Source of the DNA: Limobrevibacterium gyesilva
GTDB lineage: Bacteria > Pseudomonadota > Alphaproteobacteria > Acetobacterales > Acetobacteraceae
Assembly: GCF_025989185.1 (NCBI RefSeq)
Contig: NZ_JAPDNT010000010.1
Location: 1-64,000, forward strand
DNA length: 64,000 bases
Direction: 5' to 3'
Below, in pieces: positions 50,431-58,991 of this stretch. Position 1 is the stretch's first letter. Each line of letters begins with the position of its first letter. The translations under genes were made by a program, and so were the position numbers. Below the pieces are notes generated by a model that did not search any database, was not told where the DNA came from, and saw only the letters and a list, made by a program, of their open reading frames with translations.

Positions 50431-50844
50431 TCAGACTTCGACGACGATGTAATCCTGCTCGACCGATACGGCAAACGTCTCGGCCACGAACGGGCCGCGG
50501 GCCACGGCCTCGCCGGGCTCGACGCTCACCTTGTAGAGGCGCACCTTCACGTCATCGGGATCGCACCACGATTGTCCGGTGCGGACATCGTATTCCCAGC
50601 CGTGCCAGGGGCATTTCAGCATCTCGCCGCGGCGGCTGTAGTCGAAACGGCCGGGCTCGCGAGAGGTGACGAGGCCGACAAGCGGCCCCTTGCACAGCGC
50701 GCCGCCCTGGTGCGGGCAGCGATTGAGCAGCGCGAAATATTCGCCACCGATATTGAATACGCCGATCTCGCGGCCGGCGACGGTCAGCAGCTTGCGCGCG
50801 CCGGGCGGGATCTCGGTGACGGTTGCCACCACATGGCGCGCCAT
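50431..50844 (-). CDS. Rieske [2Fe-2S] domain protein
   Basis: A 137-residue ferredoxin-like protein. Cluster ligands are C43-P-H45 (NRCPHQGGAL) and C78-P-W-H81 (LKCPWHGWEYD), the usual pattern with 33 residues between. Gly/Pro-rich loop KGPLVGLVTSREPG separates the pairs. It is a stand-alone domain without an oxygenase catalytic part, so it probably supplies electrons to an oxygenase or dehydrogenase elsewhere. Lies between the thiolase and amidohydrolase genes on the same strand with two-base spacing to the next. Confidence 0.92.
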   Translation of the reverse strand: MARHVVATVTEIPPGARKLLTVAGREIGVFNIGGEYFALLNRCPHQGGALCKGPLVGLVTSREPGRFDYSRRGEMLKCPWHGWEYDVRTGQSWCDPDDVKVRLYKVSVEPGEAVARGPFVAETFAVSVEQDYIVVEV

Positions 50845-50846
50845 GC

Positions 50847-51968
50847 TCAGGCCAGCCCGTACACCGCGCGCGCGTTGCCGCTATAGACCATGCGCCGTTC
50901 GGCATCGGTCATCCGGCATTTGAACGCGAATTCCGGATTGTCCATATCCCAATGCGGGTAATCGGTGGCGAACAGCACGCGGTCCCAGCCCAGCCAATCC
51001 AGCACGGCACGCAGATCCTCGGGGCGCTCGGGCTCATCCACCGGCTGGGTGGTGAACCACAGATTCTTGCGGATGTATTCGGACGGCGGCCGCGTCAGAT
51101 GCGGCACTTCCTCGCGCATGCGCGCCCATTGCCGATCGAGGCGCCACGCCACCGACGGCACCCAGGCGAAGCCGGCCTCGACGATCACGACCTTGAGGCT
51201 GGGGAAAAGCTCGAACACGCCTTCGCACACCAGGCTGATCACGACTGCCTGTTGCGACAATGCCACCTCGTGCTGCTCCTCCACATAGTACGACGGCCAG
51301 CCGGCGCCGCTGATGGCGTGGCCGTTGAAGCCCGATGTGTGCAACCCGACCGGCAGGCCGTGGCGCGACGCAGCCTCGTAGATCGGCCAGTAGCGGCGGC
51401 GGCCCAACGGCTCGATGGTGTGGGTGACCATCGAGATCTGCACGAAATCCGGGTTGCCTGCCCAGTGCTCGATTTCCGCCACCGCCGCCTCGGCATCCTC
51501 GCCGGGAACCACGATCGCGGCCTTCAGGCGCCGTTCCTTCTGCGTCCAGTTCTCGTATTGCCACTCGTTGACGGCGCGGCAGATGGCGGTGCCGAATTCC
51601 TGGTTGCGCTGATCCATGCCTTGCGGCGTCAGCAGATGCAGCATGCCGTATTCGATGTTGTAGCGGTCGAGCAACTGCGCGCGCAGGAACGCGAGATCCG
51701 AGCCGGGCGGCCCGCCATCGGGCGGCCAGGAATCGGTGCGCGACAGCGCCGGTGCCACTTTGGGATAGGGCGACGAGCCCACGAACGGCACGGGATGCCG
51801 GTGGCCGTAGGTATCGAGGTGCTCACGCCAGCGGCGCGACAAGTACGGATGCAGGTCTTTCGGCGATCGCAACGCATGATGCACGTCGCAATCGATGACC
51901 CTCAGCCTGGAGCGCGACTGCCGCTCCAGCACCGGCGCGCCAACCGCACGGCCGCCATCGGGGCTCAT
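50847..51968 (-). CDS. Amidohydrolase-2 family protein (copy 1)
   Basis: A 373-residue TIM-barrel protein related to aminocarboxymuconate-semialdehyde decarboxylase. The metal motif is IDCDVHHAL near residue 25, with a later histidine in LPVGLHTSGFNG and the terminal aspartate in FATDYPHWD. KVVIVEAGFAWVPSVAWRLD is the block before it. Members decarboxylate or hydrolyse aromatic and amide compounds; the substrate is not evident. Two bases separate it from the Rieske gene, and a paralogue with the same architecture precedes it by ten bases. Confidence 0.87.
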   Translation of the reverse strand: MSPDGGRAVGAPVLERQSRSRLRVIDCDVHHALRSPKDLHPYLSRRWREHLDTYGHRHPVPFVGSSPYPKVAPALSRTDSWPPDGGPPGSDLAFLRAQLLDRYNIEYGMLHLLTPQGMDQRNQEFGTAICRAVNEWQYENWTQKERRLKAAIVVPGEDAEAAVAEIEHWAGNPDFVQISMVTHTIEPLGRRRYWPIYEAASRHGLPVGLHTSGFNGHAISGAGWPSYYVEEQHEVALSQQAVVISLVCEGVFELFPSLKVVIVEAGFAWVPSVAWRLDRQWARMREEVPHLTRPPSEYIRKNLWFTTQPVDEPERPEDLRAVLDWLGWDRVLFATDYPHWDMDNPEFAFKCRMTDAERRMVYSGNARAVYGLA

Positions 51969-51978
51969 TGACCGTTCC

Positions 51979-53049
51979 TCATTGAAGCGTCTCCTTCAAT
52001 CGCGGATAGGTTGCCAGCGGGTTGTCCACGAGCACGCGCTGCTTCAGCCCGGCCGGGAACCCGGCGGGAAACGCCTTCATGCCCTCGAAATGCCAATGCG
52101 GGTAATCGGTCGAGAACAGCAGCATCCGGTCCGAACCGATCTGGTCGATGACCTTCTCCAGGCTGGCCGCGTCGGGCGGCGCGTCGGTCGGCTGCAGGGT
52201 CACGCGCACATGGTCGCGAATGAGCTCGGCCGGCGGGCGGTCCACCCACGGCACTTCCGCCCGCACACCGCGCCAGGTCTTGTTGGCACGCCACATGAAG
52301 CCGGGCAGCCAGGTGAAGCCGGATTCGATCAGCACCACGGTCAGGCCGGGGTATTTGACGAACACCCCTTCGTGCACGAGGCTCAGAAGCTGCGCCTGGA
52401 AGGCCTGCGCCTGGGCGGCATAATCCTCGATGTAGTATGAGGGCCAGCCATTTCCGGTGGTCGCGTGGTGCGCGGTGCTGCCGGCATGAATGCCGATCGG
52501 CAGGCCATGCCGCTCGGCCGCCGCATAGATCGGCCAGTGCACGCGCTTGCCCAGCAGCGTCTCGCCCATGGCCAGCAGCAGCACCTGCACGAAGCGGCGG
52601 TCGCTGGCGCGGCGGTCGATCTCCGCCACCGCCTGCTCGGGATCCTGCGGGGCGATGACGATGGAGGCACGCAGGCGCGGTTCGCGGTCCAGCCACTCGG
52701 CGGCCATCCAGTCGTTCATGGCCCGCGCGAGCGCGGTGGCGAAATGCGGGTTGTGGAGCGCCTGCACACCATAGAGCGGGTTGCAGATGGCCGCTTTGGT
52801 GCCGAACGCACCCAGCGCCTGGGCCCGCAGCATTTCGAGGTCGCCACCCGGCAGGCCCTTGGGTGGCCGCCAGTCGGCGCGCCCGTTCGCCGCGATGCCG
52901 GGGGGAAAGGAGGCAAGGCCGAGGCCATCGATCCCTCGCGTGACGACCTGCTCGCGCCAGTAGTCATCGAGATACGGCAACAGCGCAGCCATTCCAGGTA
53001 CGGCCGGGTGGACGTCGCAGTCGATGCCGCCGGGGGTTACCCCCTTCAT
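51979..53049 (-). CDS. Amidohydrolase-2 family protein (copy 2)
   Basis: A 356-residue paralogue of the previous protein. The preferred start is ATG 53049, nine bases from GGGAGG; a GTG six bases upstream is too close to that site. Conserved marks are GIDCDVHPAV near the N-terminus, LPIGIHAGSTAHHA, IESGFTWLPGFMW and FSTDYPHWHFEG. Both copies share WPSYYxE and the order of all metal-binding residues, so they may be subunits or successive enzymes. First gene of a five-gene block (amidohydrolase, amidohydrolase, Rieske, thiolase, DUF35). Confidence 0.87.
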   Translation of the reverse strand: MKGVTPGGIDCDVHPAVPGMAALLPYLDDYWREQVVTRGIDGLGLASFPPGIAANGRADWRPPKGLPGGDLEMLRAQALGAFGTKAAICNPLYGVQALHNPHFATALARAMNDWMAAEWLDREPRLRASIVIAPQDPEQAVAEIDRRASDRRFVQVLLLAMGETLLGKRVHWPIYAAAERHGLPIGIHAGSTAHHATTGNGWPSYYIEDYAAQAQAFQAQLLSLVHEGVFVKYPGLTVVLIESGFTWLPGFMWRANKTWRGVRAEVPWVDRPPAELIRDHVRVTLQPTDAPPDAASLEKVIDQIGSDRMLLFSTDYPHWHFEGMKAFPAGFPAGLKQRVLVDNPLATYPRLKETLQ

Positions 53050-53200
53050 GGCCACACGCCTCCCTCGCGATTCCGTCCCGTCGTTGCGCCAAAGGCTACA
53101 CCCCCCACACCGGCCCGTCCACCGATGTGCGGCTTTGACAGGACAAGCTCCGCCGCCCGATGCTCGGCTCCGGAAAGATCAACGCGACGGAGGCCTGCGC

Positions 53201-54013
53201 ATGGCGTCACCCGGCCCGATGGGCTTATCGAGGCTGAGCGGACAGCCGGCCGTGGTCACCGGGGCTGCCGGCGGCATCGGGCGCGCCATCGCGCTGCGCC
53301 TGGCCCGCGAGGGTGCGCCGGTGCTGGCGGTCGACGTGAAGGCCGAGGACCTTGCCGCCACCGCCGCGCTGGCGCAGGCCCAGGGCACGCCGGTCGAGAC
53401 CATGGTCGCCGATGTCGCTTCGGCCGACTCCCCCGCGGCCATCCTGGACCATGCCATCGCCCGGCATGGCAGCGTGCGGGTGCTGGTCAACAATGCGGGA
53501 ATCGGCGGATCGCACCGCGCCGGAGACACCGACGACGCCGAGCTCGACCGGTTCCTGGACATGAACCTGCGCAGCGTGTTCAGGATGTCGCGCGCCGCGG
53601 TCCTGCGCATGCCGGCCGGCGGCGCCATCGTCAACATCGCCTCGATCTTCGGCATGACCGGGTTTCCCGGCAGCGCCGCCTATGCCGCCGCCAAGGCCGG
53701 CGTGATCGGCATCACCCGGCAGATGGCCGCCGATTACGGGCCCGCAGGCATTCGCGTCAACGCAATCTCGCCCGGCCTGATCGAGACCGGCATGACGCGC
53801 CGGCGCATCGAGAGCAGTGCCTGGTTCCGCAGCCAGATGACCGACATGACCCCGCTGGGCCGCAACGGCCAGCCCGAGGACATCGCGGCGGCGGCCGCGT
53901 TCCTGTGCTCGGACGACGCCGGCTTCATCACCGGCCAGGTATTGGTGGTGGATGGCGGCTGGCTGGCCACACGCTATCGCGACGGGATGGACGCTCCACC
54001 CGTGTTGCGCTGA
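53201..54013 (+). CDS. Short-chain dehydrogenase/reductase
   Basis: A 270-residue SDR. Start ATG 53201 follows GGAGG. TGAAGGIG at 20-27 is the coenzyme loop; NNAG at 97-100; the active site is S148 with Y161 and K165 (SAAYAAAKAG). INAISPGLIETGM-type C-terminal loop (VNAISPGLIETG) and VVDGG are conserved. It is divergent from the amidohydrolase block by 151 bases and followed after 29 bases by the polysaccharide deacetylase. It probably oxidises or reduces an intermediate of this catabolic unit; substrate unknown. Confidence 0.9.
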   Translation: MASPGPMGLSRLSGQPAVVTGAAGGIGRAIALRLAREGAPVLAVDVKAEDLAATAALAQAQGTPVETMVADVASADSPAAILDHAIARHGSVRVLVNNAGIGGSHRAGDTDDAELDRFLDMNLRSVFRMSRAAVLRMPAGGAIVNIASIFGMTGFPGSAAYAAAKAGVIGITRQMAADYGPAGIRVNAISPGLIETGMTRRRIESSAWFRSQMTDMTPLGRNGQPEDIAAAAAFLCSDDAGFITGQVLVVDGGWLATRYRDGMDAPPVLR

Positions 54014-54042
54014 CACGTTCCACGACAACCAGGAGACCCGGC

Positions 54043-54897
54043 ATGGCCGATCTGTTCGTCTGCCTCACCTTCGATCACGACAACACCTCCTCCGCCATCG
54101 CGCGCAACAATGTGACGCCTACGGCGATTTCGCGCGGCGATTTCGGCATCGCCGCCACCAGGCGAATCCTTGCGCTGCTGAATGCCGAGCGCATTCCCAC
54201 CACCTGGTTCATCCCGGGCCACACCATCGACAGCTACCCATCCTGCGTCGCCGCCGTGTATGCGGCCGGGCACGAGATCGGCAACCATGGCTGGACGCAC
54301 CGCGTTCCCTCCACGCTCGGCGCCGAGGGCGAGGAGCAGGAGCTGGTGCGCGGCAACGAGTCGATCATCCGGCTGACGGGACGGGCGCCGCGCGGCTACC
54401 GCTCGCCGGCCTGGGACCTCAGTCCGCACAGCATCGACCTGCTGCTGAAGCACGGCTTCGTCTATGACAGCAGCATGATGGGGCATGACTACATCCCCTA
54501 TCAGGCGCGCAACGGGGACAAGATCACGCTGCTGGAGCCGCTGGTCTTCGGGGCGGACACCAAGCTGGTGGAAATGCCGATCAGCTGGTCGCTCGATGAC
54601 TACCCGCATTTCGAATACACGCGCTCGGACGCCGGCATCCTGCCGGGGAACATGAACGCGCGCATGGTGATCGAGAACTTCATCAACGAATTCCGTTACA
54701 TGAAGAAGCACAATGACTGGGGCATCCTGACCTATACGTTCCACCCGCACGTGATCGGGCGCGGGCACCGGATGCTGATGCTCGAACACATGATCGAGAC
54801 ACTGCGCCGCGAGGGCGCCACCTTTGTGACCATGGAGACCGCGGTGGACGAATATCGCCGCAAGTTCCCTGAAGGAGTCAGCCTGCGCGGCGGCTGA
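54043..54897 (+). CDS. Polysaccharide deacetylase (NodB-fold) family protein
   Basis: A 284-residue protein with the NodB homology domain. The metal-binding set is D11/D13 in LTFDHDN and H82/H86 in EIGNHGWTHR. RAPRGYRSPAWDLS is the third motif and YTFHPHVIGRGHR the last. There is no signal peptide, which points to a cytoplasmic enzyme such as the allantoinase/PuuE-type or imidase-like branch and not a cell-wall deacetylase. An AGGAG site precedes the ATG. It is likely co-transcribed with the SDR upstream, which fits the catabolic theme of amide hydrolysis. Confidence 0.86.
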   Translation: MADLFVCLTFDHDNTSSAIARNNVTPTAISRGDFGIAATRRILALLNAERIPTTWFIPGHTIDSYPSCVAAVYAAGHEIGNHGWTHRVPSTLGAEGEEQELVRGNESIIRLTGRAPRGYRSPAWDLSPHSIDLLLKHGFVYDSSMMGHDYIPYQARNGDKITLLEPLVFGADTKLVEMPISWSLDDYPHFEYTRSDAGILPGNMNARMVIENFINEFRYMKKHNDWGILTYTFHPHVIGRGHRMLMLEHMIETLRREGATFVTMETAVDEYRRKFPEGVSLRGG

Positions 54898-54927
54898 ACC
54901 GGCCCGGGGCGGCGCAGCGGGCCTGCT

Positions 54928-55683
54928 TCAGCCTGCCACCACGCGCTCGCTGTGCACGCCCCGGCAGTCCATTTCATATTCCAGGTCCACCACTGGCGGG
55001 CGATGGAACTGCCAGGTCACGCCATGGCGCGCGGCGCCGCGGCGGACCAGCGCGTCGGGCAGGAACGGGGCGATGTCGTGCACGGTGTAGACCTGCACGC
55101 CCGTCGTGTCGGCCCAGCCGAAGCCCAGGGCGGCCATGCGCCGTTCCATCTCGCCCAGCACCCAGTCGGCCTTCATGCGGATCCCTGCCGGCGAGATGTC
55201 ACCGAGCGCCACGGTGAAATCGCGATAGTTGCCCCTGCCCTCCTCCACCTCGCCGCTGCCGGCGATGACGAAGGACGGCGCGGCGGCGGCATCGGGCACG
55301 GTGTATGAGAACGCGTGGAAGCCCGGGGTCGCCGGCGGGTCGATCGCCGGGCAGACATTGGCGCGGGCCACGGGATTGTCACCGCGGGCGAGCAGGCCCC
55401 ACTCGCTCAGTACACCCGCGTACGCCTTGTTGAAGTCGAGGAAGCCCTGCTCGGTGAACGGTGCGGGAGAACGAAGCTCGCAGGCGCAGAAGGCGGCCAG
55501 CGGTCGGCCGGCGGCGCGCAACGTCTCGGCAATGCGGGCGAAGCCCTGCAGCAGCGGGACGGGATTGGCGAAGCGCACGCGCTCGACGCGATAGCCCGGC
55601 AGGGCCGCGACACCGGCGGAATACTGGAACACGCCCTTGATGAAGCGGTAGCCGCCCTGCGGCGCGTCGATGATCTCGGCCAT
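54928..55683 (-). CDS. Conserved hypothetical protein, possible double RidA/YjgF-like fold
   Basis: A 251-residue protein with start ATG 55683 after GGGAGGAC. Two halves look RidA-like: the first contains AETLRAAGRPLAAFCACELR and FNKAYAGVLSEWGLLARG, then VARANVCPAI, resembling the RidA order; the second has GEMERRMAALGFGWADTTGVQVYTVHDI, like the helix and strand that follow in RidA. No canonical imine-binding arginine can be placed, so the assignment rests on pattern only. It is followed by the TsaA-like gene in reverse orientation order on the same strand. Function unknown. Confidence 0.55.
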   Translation of the reverse strand: MAEIIDAPQGGYRFIKGVFQYSAGVAALPGYRVERVRFANPVPLLQGFARIAETLRAAGRPLAAFCACELRSPAPFTEQGFLDFNKAYAGVLSEWGLLARGDNPVARANVCPAIDPPATPGFHAFSYTVPDAAAAPSFVIAGSGEVEEGRGNYRDFTVALGDISPAGIRMKADWVLGEMERRMAALGFGWADTTGVQVYTVHDIAPFLPDALVRRGAARHGVTWQFHRPPVVDLEYEMDCRGVHSERVVAG

Positions 55684-55758
55684 GCTGTCCTCCCGTTCTG
55701 CAGTGCAAATGCTAGCGGCAGGACGGCGCCCTGCCCATGGTCGCACGCGGGTAGGAGG

Positions 55759-56244
55759 CTACCCGCGCGGGCGCAGCGTCGCGTGCCGGGCGAGCCACCC
55801 CATGTCGGCATCAGGCTCGGCATCCGTGGTCGGCAGGTACGGCTTGATGTCGAGCAGCGGCGTGCCATCAAGGCAATCGAGGTAGCGGACGCGCAGCCGC
55901 CCGGGTGCGTCGAAGCCGTCGAAGGCAACGACCGACAGGCCGATCGGATTCGGCCGGCGCGGCGCACGGGTGGCGAATACGCCGCGCGGCTGGGTATCGA
56001 AGGGCGGCGTGAACACCAGTTCGGCTTCGCGCGCGTGATCCATCCAGTAGAGCAGGATCAGGTGGCTGAAACCGTCCAGTCCTTGCAGGCCGGGAATGAA
56101 CTCATCGAACACCGTTGCGTGGCAGAGCGGCGGCGGATCCGGTTGCCGCCCGTTGCGCGGACACGCCGCGACGCTGCGCCAGGGGGTGGACAGCACGCCG
56201 ATCGGACGCAGCCGGATCGCGGCCTCGGTGGCGTCGGTCGGCAT
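55759..56244 (-). CDS. TsaA/TrmO-family protein (tRNA N6-threonylcarbamoyladenosine methyltransferase-like)
   Basis: A 161-residue beta-barrel methyltransferase-like protein. Start ATG 56244 follows AAAGGAG. The family signature is RRPNPIGLS at 96-104 (RAPRRPNPIGL), then DGTPLLDIKPYLP. The N-terminal LRPIGVLSTPW is also typical. E. coli TrmO methylates t6A in tRNA-Thr with AdoMet; members of about this length include shorter TsaA forms. Although the family is conserved, its placement in a catabolic region, beside a RidA-like gene, leaves another substrate possible. Confidence 0.85.
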   Translation of the reverse strand: MPTDATEAAIRLRPIGVLSTPWRSVAACPRNGRQPDPPPLCHATVFDEFIPGLQGLDGFSHLILLYWMDHAREAELVFTPPFDTQPRGVFATRAPRRPNPIGLSVVAFDGFDAPGRLRVRYLDCLDGTPLLDIKPYLPTTDAEPDADMGWLARHATLRPRG

Positions 56245-56408
56245 GGTCAGCACTCCTTTCGCCATCACAGGTGGCAGTCTGCCCGAAAGCCGGCCGTGGA
56301 GCAGCCACACCCGCCCCAGCTTGACACGCGTTCGCCGCGGCTCCCACCGTTCCCGCCGCAGCGATGCGGACGCACCTTGGACCTTCTGGAAGTGGGACGC
56401 AGCACGCC

Positions 56409-57572
56409 ATGCCCGACGCAAGCCAGGCCACAAAGCGCCCGCCGCCGCTCGCCGGTGTGCGCGTCATCGACCTCACGCAGGTCTATAACGGCCCCTACGC
56501 CACGTTCATGATGGCGCGCAACGGCGCCGAGGTGATCAAGATCGAGCCGCCCGGCGGCGAGCATCTCCGCCGTCGCGCCAGTGGCTCCGACCTGCCCTTC
56601 GCCATGCTGAACGGCAACAAGCGCAGCGTGGTGCTGGACCTGAAGACGCCGGAGGGTGTGGCCACTGTGCTGAAGCTGGCGGACAGCGCCGATGTGCTGG
56701 TGGAGAATTTCACGCCCGGCGTCATGGCCCGCCTCGGCCTCGGCTGGGACGTGCTGCGCGAACGCAACCCGCGCCTGATCTACGCCTGCAGCTCCGGCTA
56801 TGGCATCGACGGACCATACCGCGACTATCCCGCCATGGACCTCAGCGTGCAGGCGATGTCAGGGATCCTGGGGATCACAGGCTTTGCGGACCAGCCGCCG
56901 GTCAAGACGGGTGCGACCCTGTGCGACTTCCTCGCCGGCACGCACGTCTACGCCGCGGTGGTGACGGCGCTGTTCGAACGCACCCGCTCCGGCCTCGGCC
57001 AGATGGTCGAGATCGCCATGCTGGAGGCGGCCTATTTCTCCCTGACGTCCAATCTCGGCACGTTGTTCCGCGCGGGCGGCGGCGAGGTTGGCCGCACCGG
57101 AAATCGCCATGGCGGCCTGTCGATCTGCCCGTACAACGTCTATCCCGCCAAGGACGGCTTCGTTGCCATCCTGTGCAGCAACGACAAGCATTTCGCTTCG
57201 CTGACGAAGGCACTGGACATGCCGGAACTCGGCAACGACCCGCGCTATGGCACCAACAAGGGCCGTGTCGCCGCCATGGAGGCGATCGACGCCTGTATCG
57301 GCGCGCGCATGTCCACGCTCACGAAGGCGGAAGCGTTCGCGCGGCTGATGCGCCACCACGTGCCCTCCGCCCCCGTGCGCACGTTGCGCGAGGTCGTCGA
57401 CGACCCGCATCTGCACGCCCGCGGCGCGCTGCGCTGGATCGACCATCCGCAGCACGGTCGCCTGGTGATCGCGGAGTCTCCCTTGCGCCTGCATGGCTGC
57501 GAGCGCGCGGACGACGCCCCCAGTGTCCCGCTGGGGCAGGACACCGAGGCCGTCCTCCGGTCGATCGCCTAG
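56409..57572 (+). CDS. Class III (CaiB/BaiF) CoA-transferase
   Basis: A 387-residue CoA transferase. VIDLTQVYNGPYATFMMARNGA and IKIEPPGGEHLR are the N-terminal family marks; the active-site aspartate is D144 in YPAMDLSVQAMSG. GLGQMVEIAMLEAAYF and the terminal LHARGALRWIDHP complete the pattern. Such enzymes move CoA between organic acids such as formate, succinate or carnitine. The ribosome site is weak. It is convergent with an amidase gene, the two stop codons overlapping by four bases. Confidence 0.92.
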   Translation: MPDASQATKRPPPLAGVRVIDLTQVYNGPYATFMMARNGAEVIKIEPPGGEHLRRRASGSDLPFAMLNGNKRSVVLDLKTPEGVATVLKLADSADVLVENFTPGVMARLGLGWDVLRERNPRLIYACSSGYGIDGPYRDYPAMDLSVQAMSGILGITGFADQPPVKTGATLCDFLAGTHVYAAVVTALFERTRSGLGQMVEIAMLEAAYFSLTSNLGTLFRAGGGEVGRTGNRHGGLSICPYNVYPAKDGFVAILCSNDKHFASLTKALDMPELGNDPRYGTNKGRVAAMEAIDACIGARMSTLTKAEAFARLMRHHVPSAPVRTLREVVDDPHLHARGALRWIDHPQHGRLVIAESPLRLHGCERADDAPSVPLGQDTEAVLRSIA

Positions 57573-58981
57573 CCGAGCTTCGGCCGCTTGTCCGCCCAGG
57601 GCAGCACCTTCTCGAACGCCGCCGAGGCCTGGAACACGCCGAGGTCGTCGAAGCGCTTGCCGACGATCTGCAGCCCCACCGGCAGCCCTTCCGCCGTGAA
57701 GCCACAGGGCACGGTGGCCGCGGGATTCCAGGACATGTTGAACGGATAGGAGAACTCCGCCCAGCTCAGCCAGTCCCATGGGTGTTCGGGCCAGTGCGCG
57801 GGCTGCAGCCGCTCCGCCGGGAAGGCGGCCACGGACACGGTGGGGGTGACCAGGAAATCCCAGTCCTCGAAGAACATCTGGATGTCCGCGATATACGCCA
57901 TCTTGCGCTCGCGCAGCGCCTGATAGCCGGACATCGTGACGTCGGCCCCCTCACGGATGCAGGCCACCAGGCCCGGGTCCATCTTGTCCGCCCACTCCGG
58001 CAGATAGCGTTGCAGGCGCGTCATGTGCGCCGACCAGAACCCGCGGGCGAGTTCCGGCCCCTTCGGCCCCCAATGCGGCGTCACCTCCTCCATGACAGCG
58101 CCGGACGCGGCAGCGAAACGCTCGGCGGCACTGCGCACCAGTGCGGCGACGTCGGGATCGACGCGTGCATGGCCGAGATCGGGGCTGAAGGCGATCCGGC
58201 GCCCGGCGATGCCGTCGTGCAGCCGGCCCAGATAGTCCGCCGGCCACGTTTCGCATGTCGTGTGGTCCAGCGGATGCGGTCCGGCCATCACCGCCATCAT
58301 CAGCGCCGAGTCCGCCACCGTGCGCGTCATCGGCCCGATATGGGAGGTGTAGTCGCCGGCGCCCACGGGATGGTACGGCACCCGGCCAAAGGTCGGCTTC
58401 AGCCCGTAGATGCCGCAGAAATGCGAGGGCATGCGCACCGACCCCGCACCATCACTGCCCTGGTGCAATGGCCCGTAGCCGGCCGCCGACGCCGCCCCCG
58501 CGCCGGCCGAGGAAGCGCCGGCGTTGTAGCCGAATTTCCACGGGTTATGCGTGATCCCCGTCAGCGGGCAGCGGCTGACGCCGGTCCAGCCGAACTCCGA
58601 CGTGGTGGTCTTGCCCAGCACGACGCCACCGGCATCCTGCAAGCGAGTCACCACCGGCGTGTCGATCGGCGGGCGATTGCCCTGCATGATCCGGCTGCCG
58701 GACTGGGTCGGCATGTCCTTCGTCCAGGCCAGGTCCTTGATGGTGACGGGCACGCCGTGCAGCGGTCCGATCGGCCCCCCGCTCATCAGCGCCGCCTCGG
58801 CCTTGCGGGCCGCATCCATCGCCTGATCGCCGGCCAGGAAAGCAAAAGCGTTGACCTTCGGCTCCAGCCGCTCGATGCGCGCCAGGATGGTCGAGACGAC
58901 CTCCACCGGCGAGATCTTCTTCTGCCGGATCATCGGCGCAAGTTCGGTCGCGGGCAGGAAGCCCAGATCCTCGTCGTTCAT
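57569..58981 (-). CDS. Amidase signature family protein
   Basis: A 470-residue amidase. The Ser-cisSer-Lys triad is K82 (VTIKDLAW), S157 in GASSAG and S181 in GSDGAGSVRMP; the spacing (99 and 24 residues) equals that of fatty-acid amide hydrolase. The start is ATG 58981. The oxyanion segment GAGS deviates from the usual GGS. Members hydrolyse simple amides, aryl amides or gamma-carbamoyl groups. It lies ten bases downstream of the aminotransferase gene on the same strand, so amide to acid to transamination is plausible. Confidence 0.92.
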   Translation of the reverse strand: MNDEDLGFLPATELAPMIRQKKISPVEVVSTILARIERLEPKVNAFAFLAGDQAMDAARKAEAALMSGGPIGPLHGVPVTIKDLAWTKDMPTQSGSRIMQGNRPPIDTPVVTRLQDAGGVVLGKTTTSEFGWTGVSRCPLTGITHNPWKFGYNAGASSAGAGAASAAGYGPLHQGSDGAGSVRMPSHFCGIYGLKPTFGRVPYHPVGAGDYTSHIGPMTRTVADSALMMAVMAGPHPLDHTTCETWPADYLGRLHDGIAGRRIAFSPDLGHARVDPDVAALVRSAAERFAAASGAVMEEVTPHWGPKGPELARGFWSAHMTRLQRYLPEWADKMDPGLVACIREGADVTMSGYQALRERKMAYIADIQMFFEDWDFLVTPTVSVAAFPAERLQPAHWPEHPWDWLSWAEFSYPFNMSWNPAATVPCGFTAEGLPVGLQIVGKRFDDLGVFQASAAFEKVLPWADKRPKLG

Positions 58982-58991
58982 GTCGTTTCCT

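Noticed and set aside
52465-54042. Upstream extension of the polysaccharide deacetylase frame
   Set aside because: It reads through the SDR and amidohydrolase genes in the wrong frame; the family domain and an AGGAG site begin at 54043.
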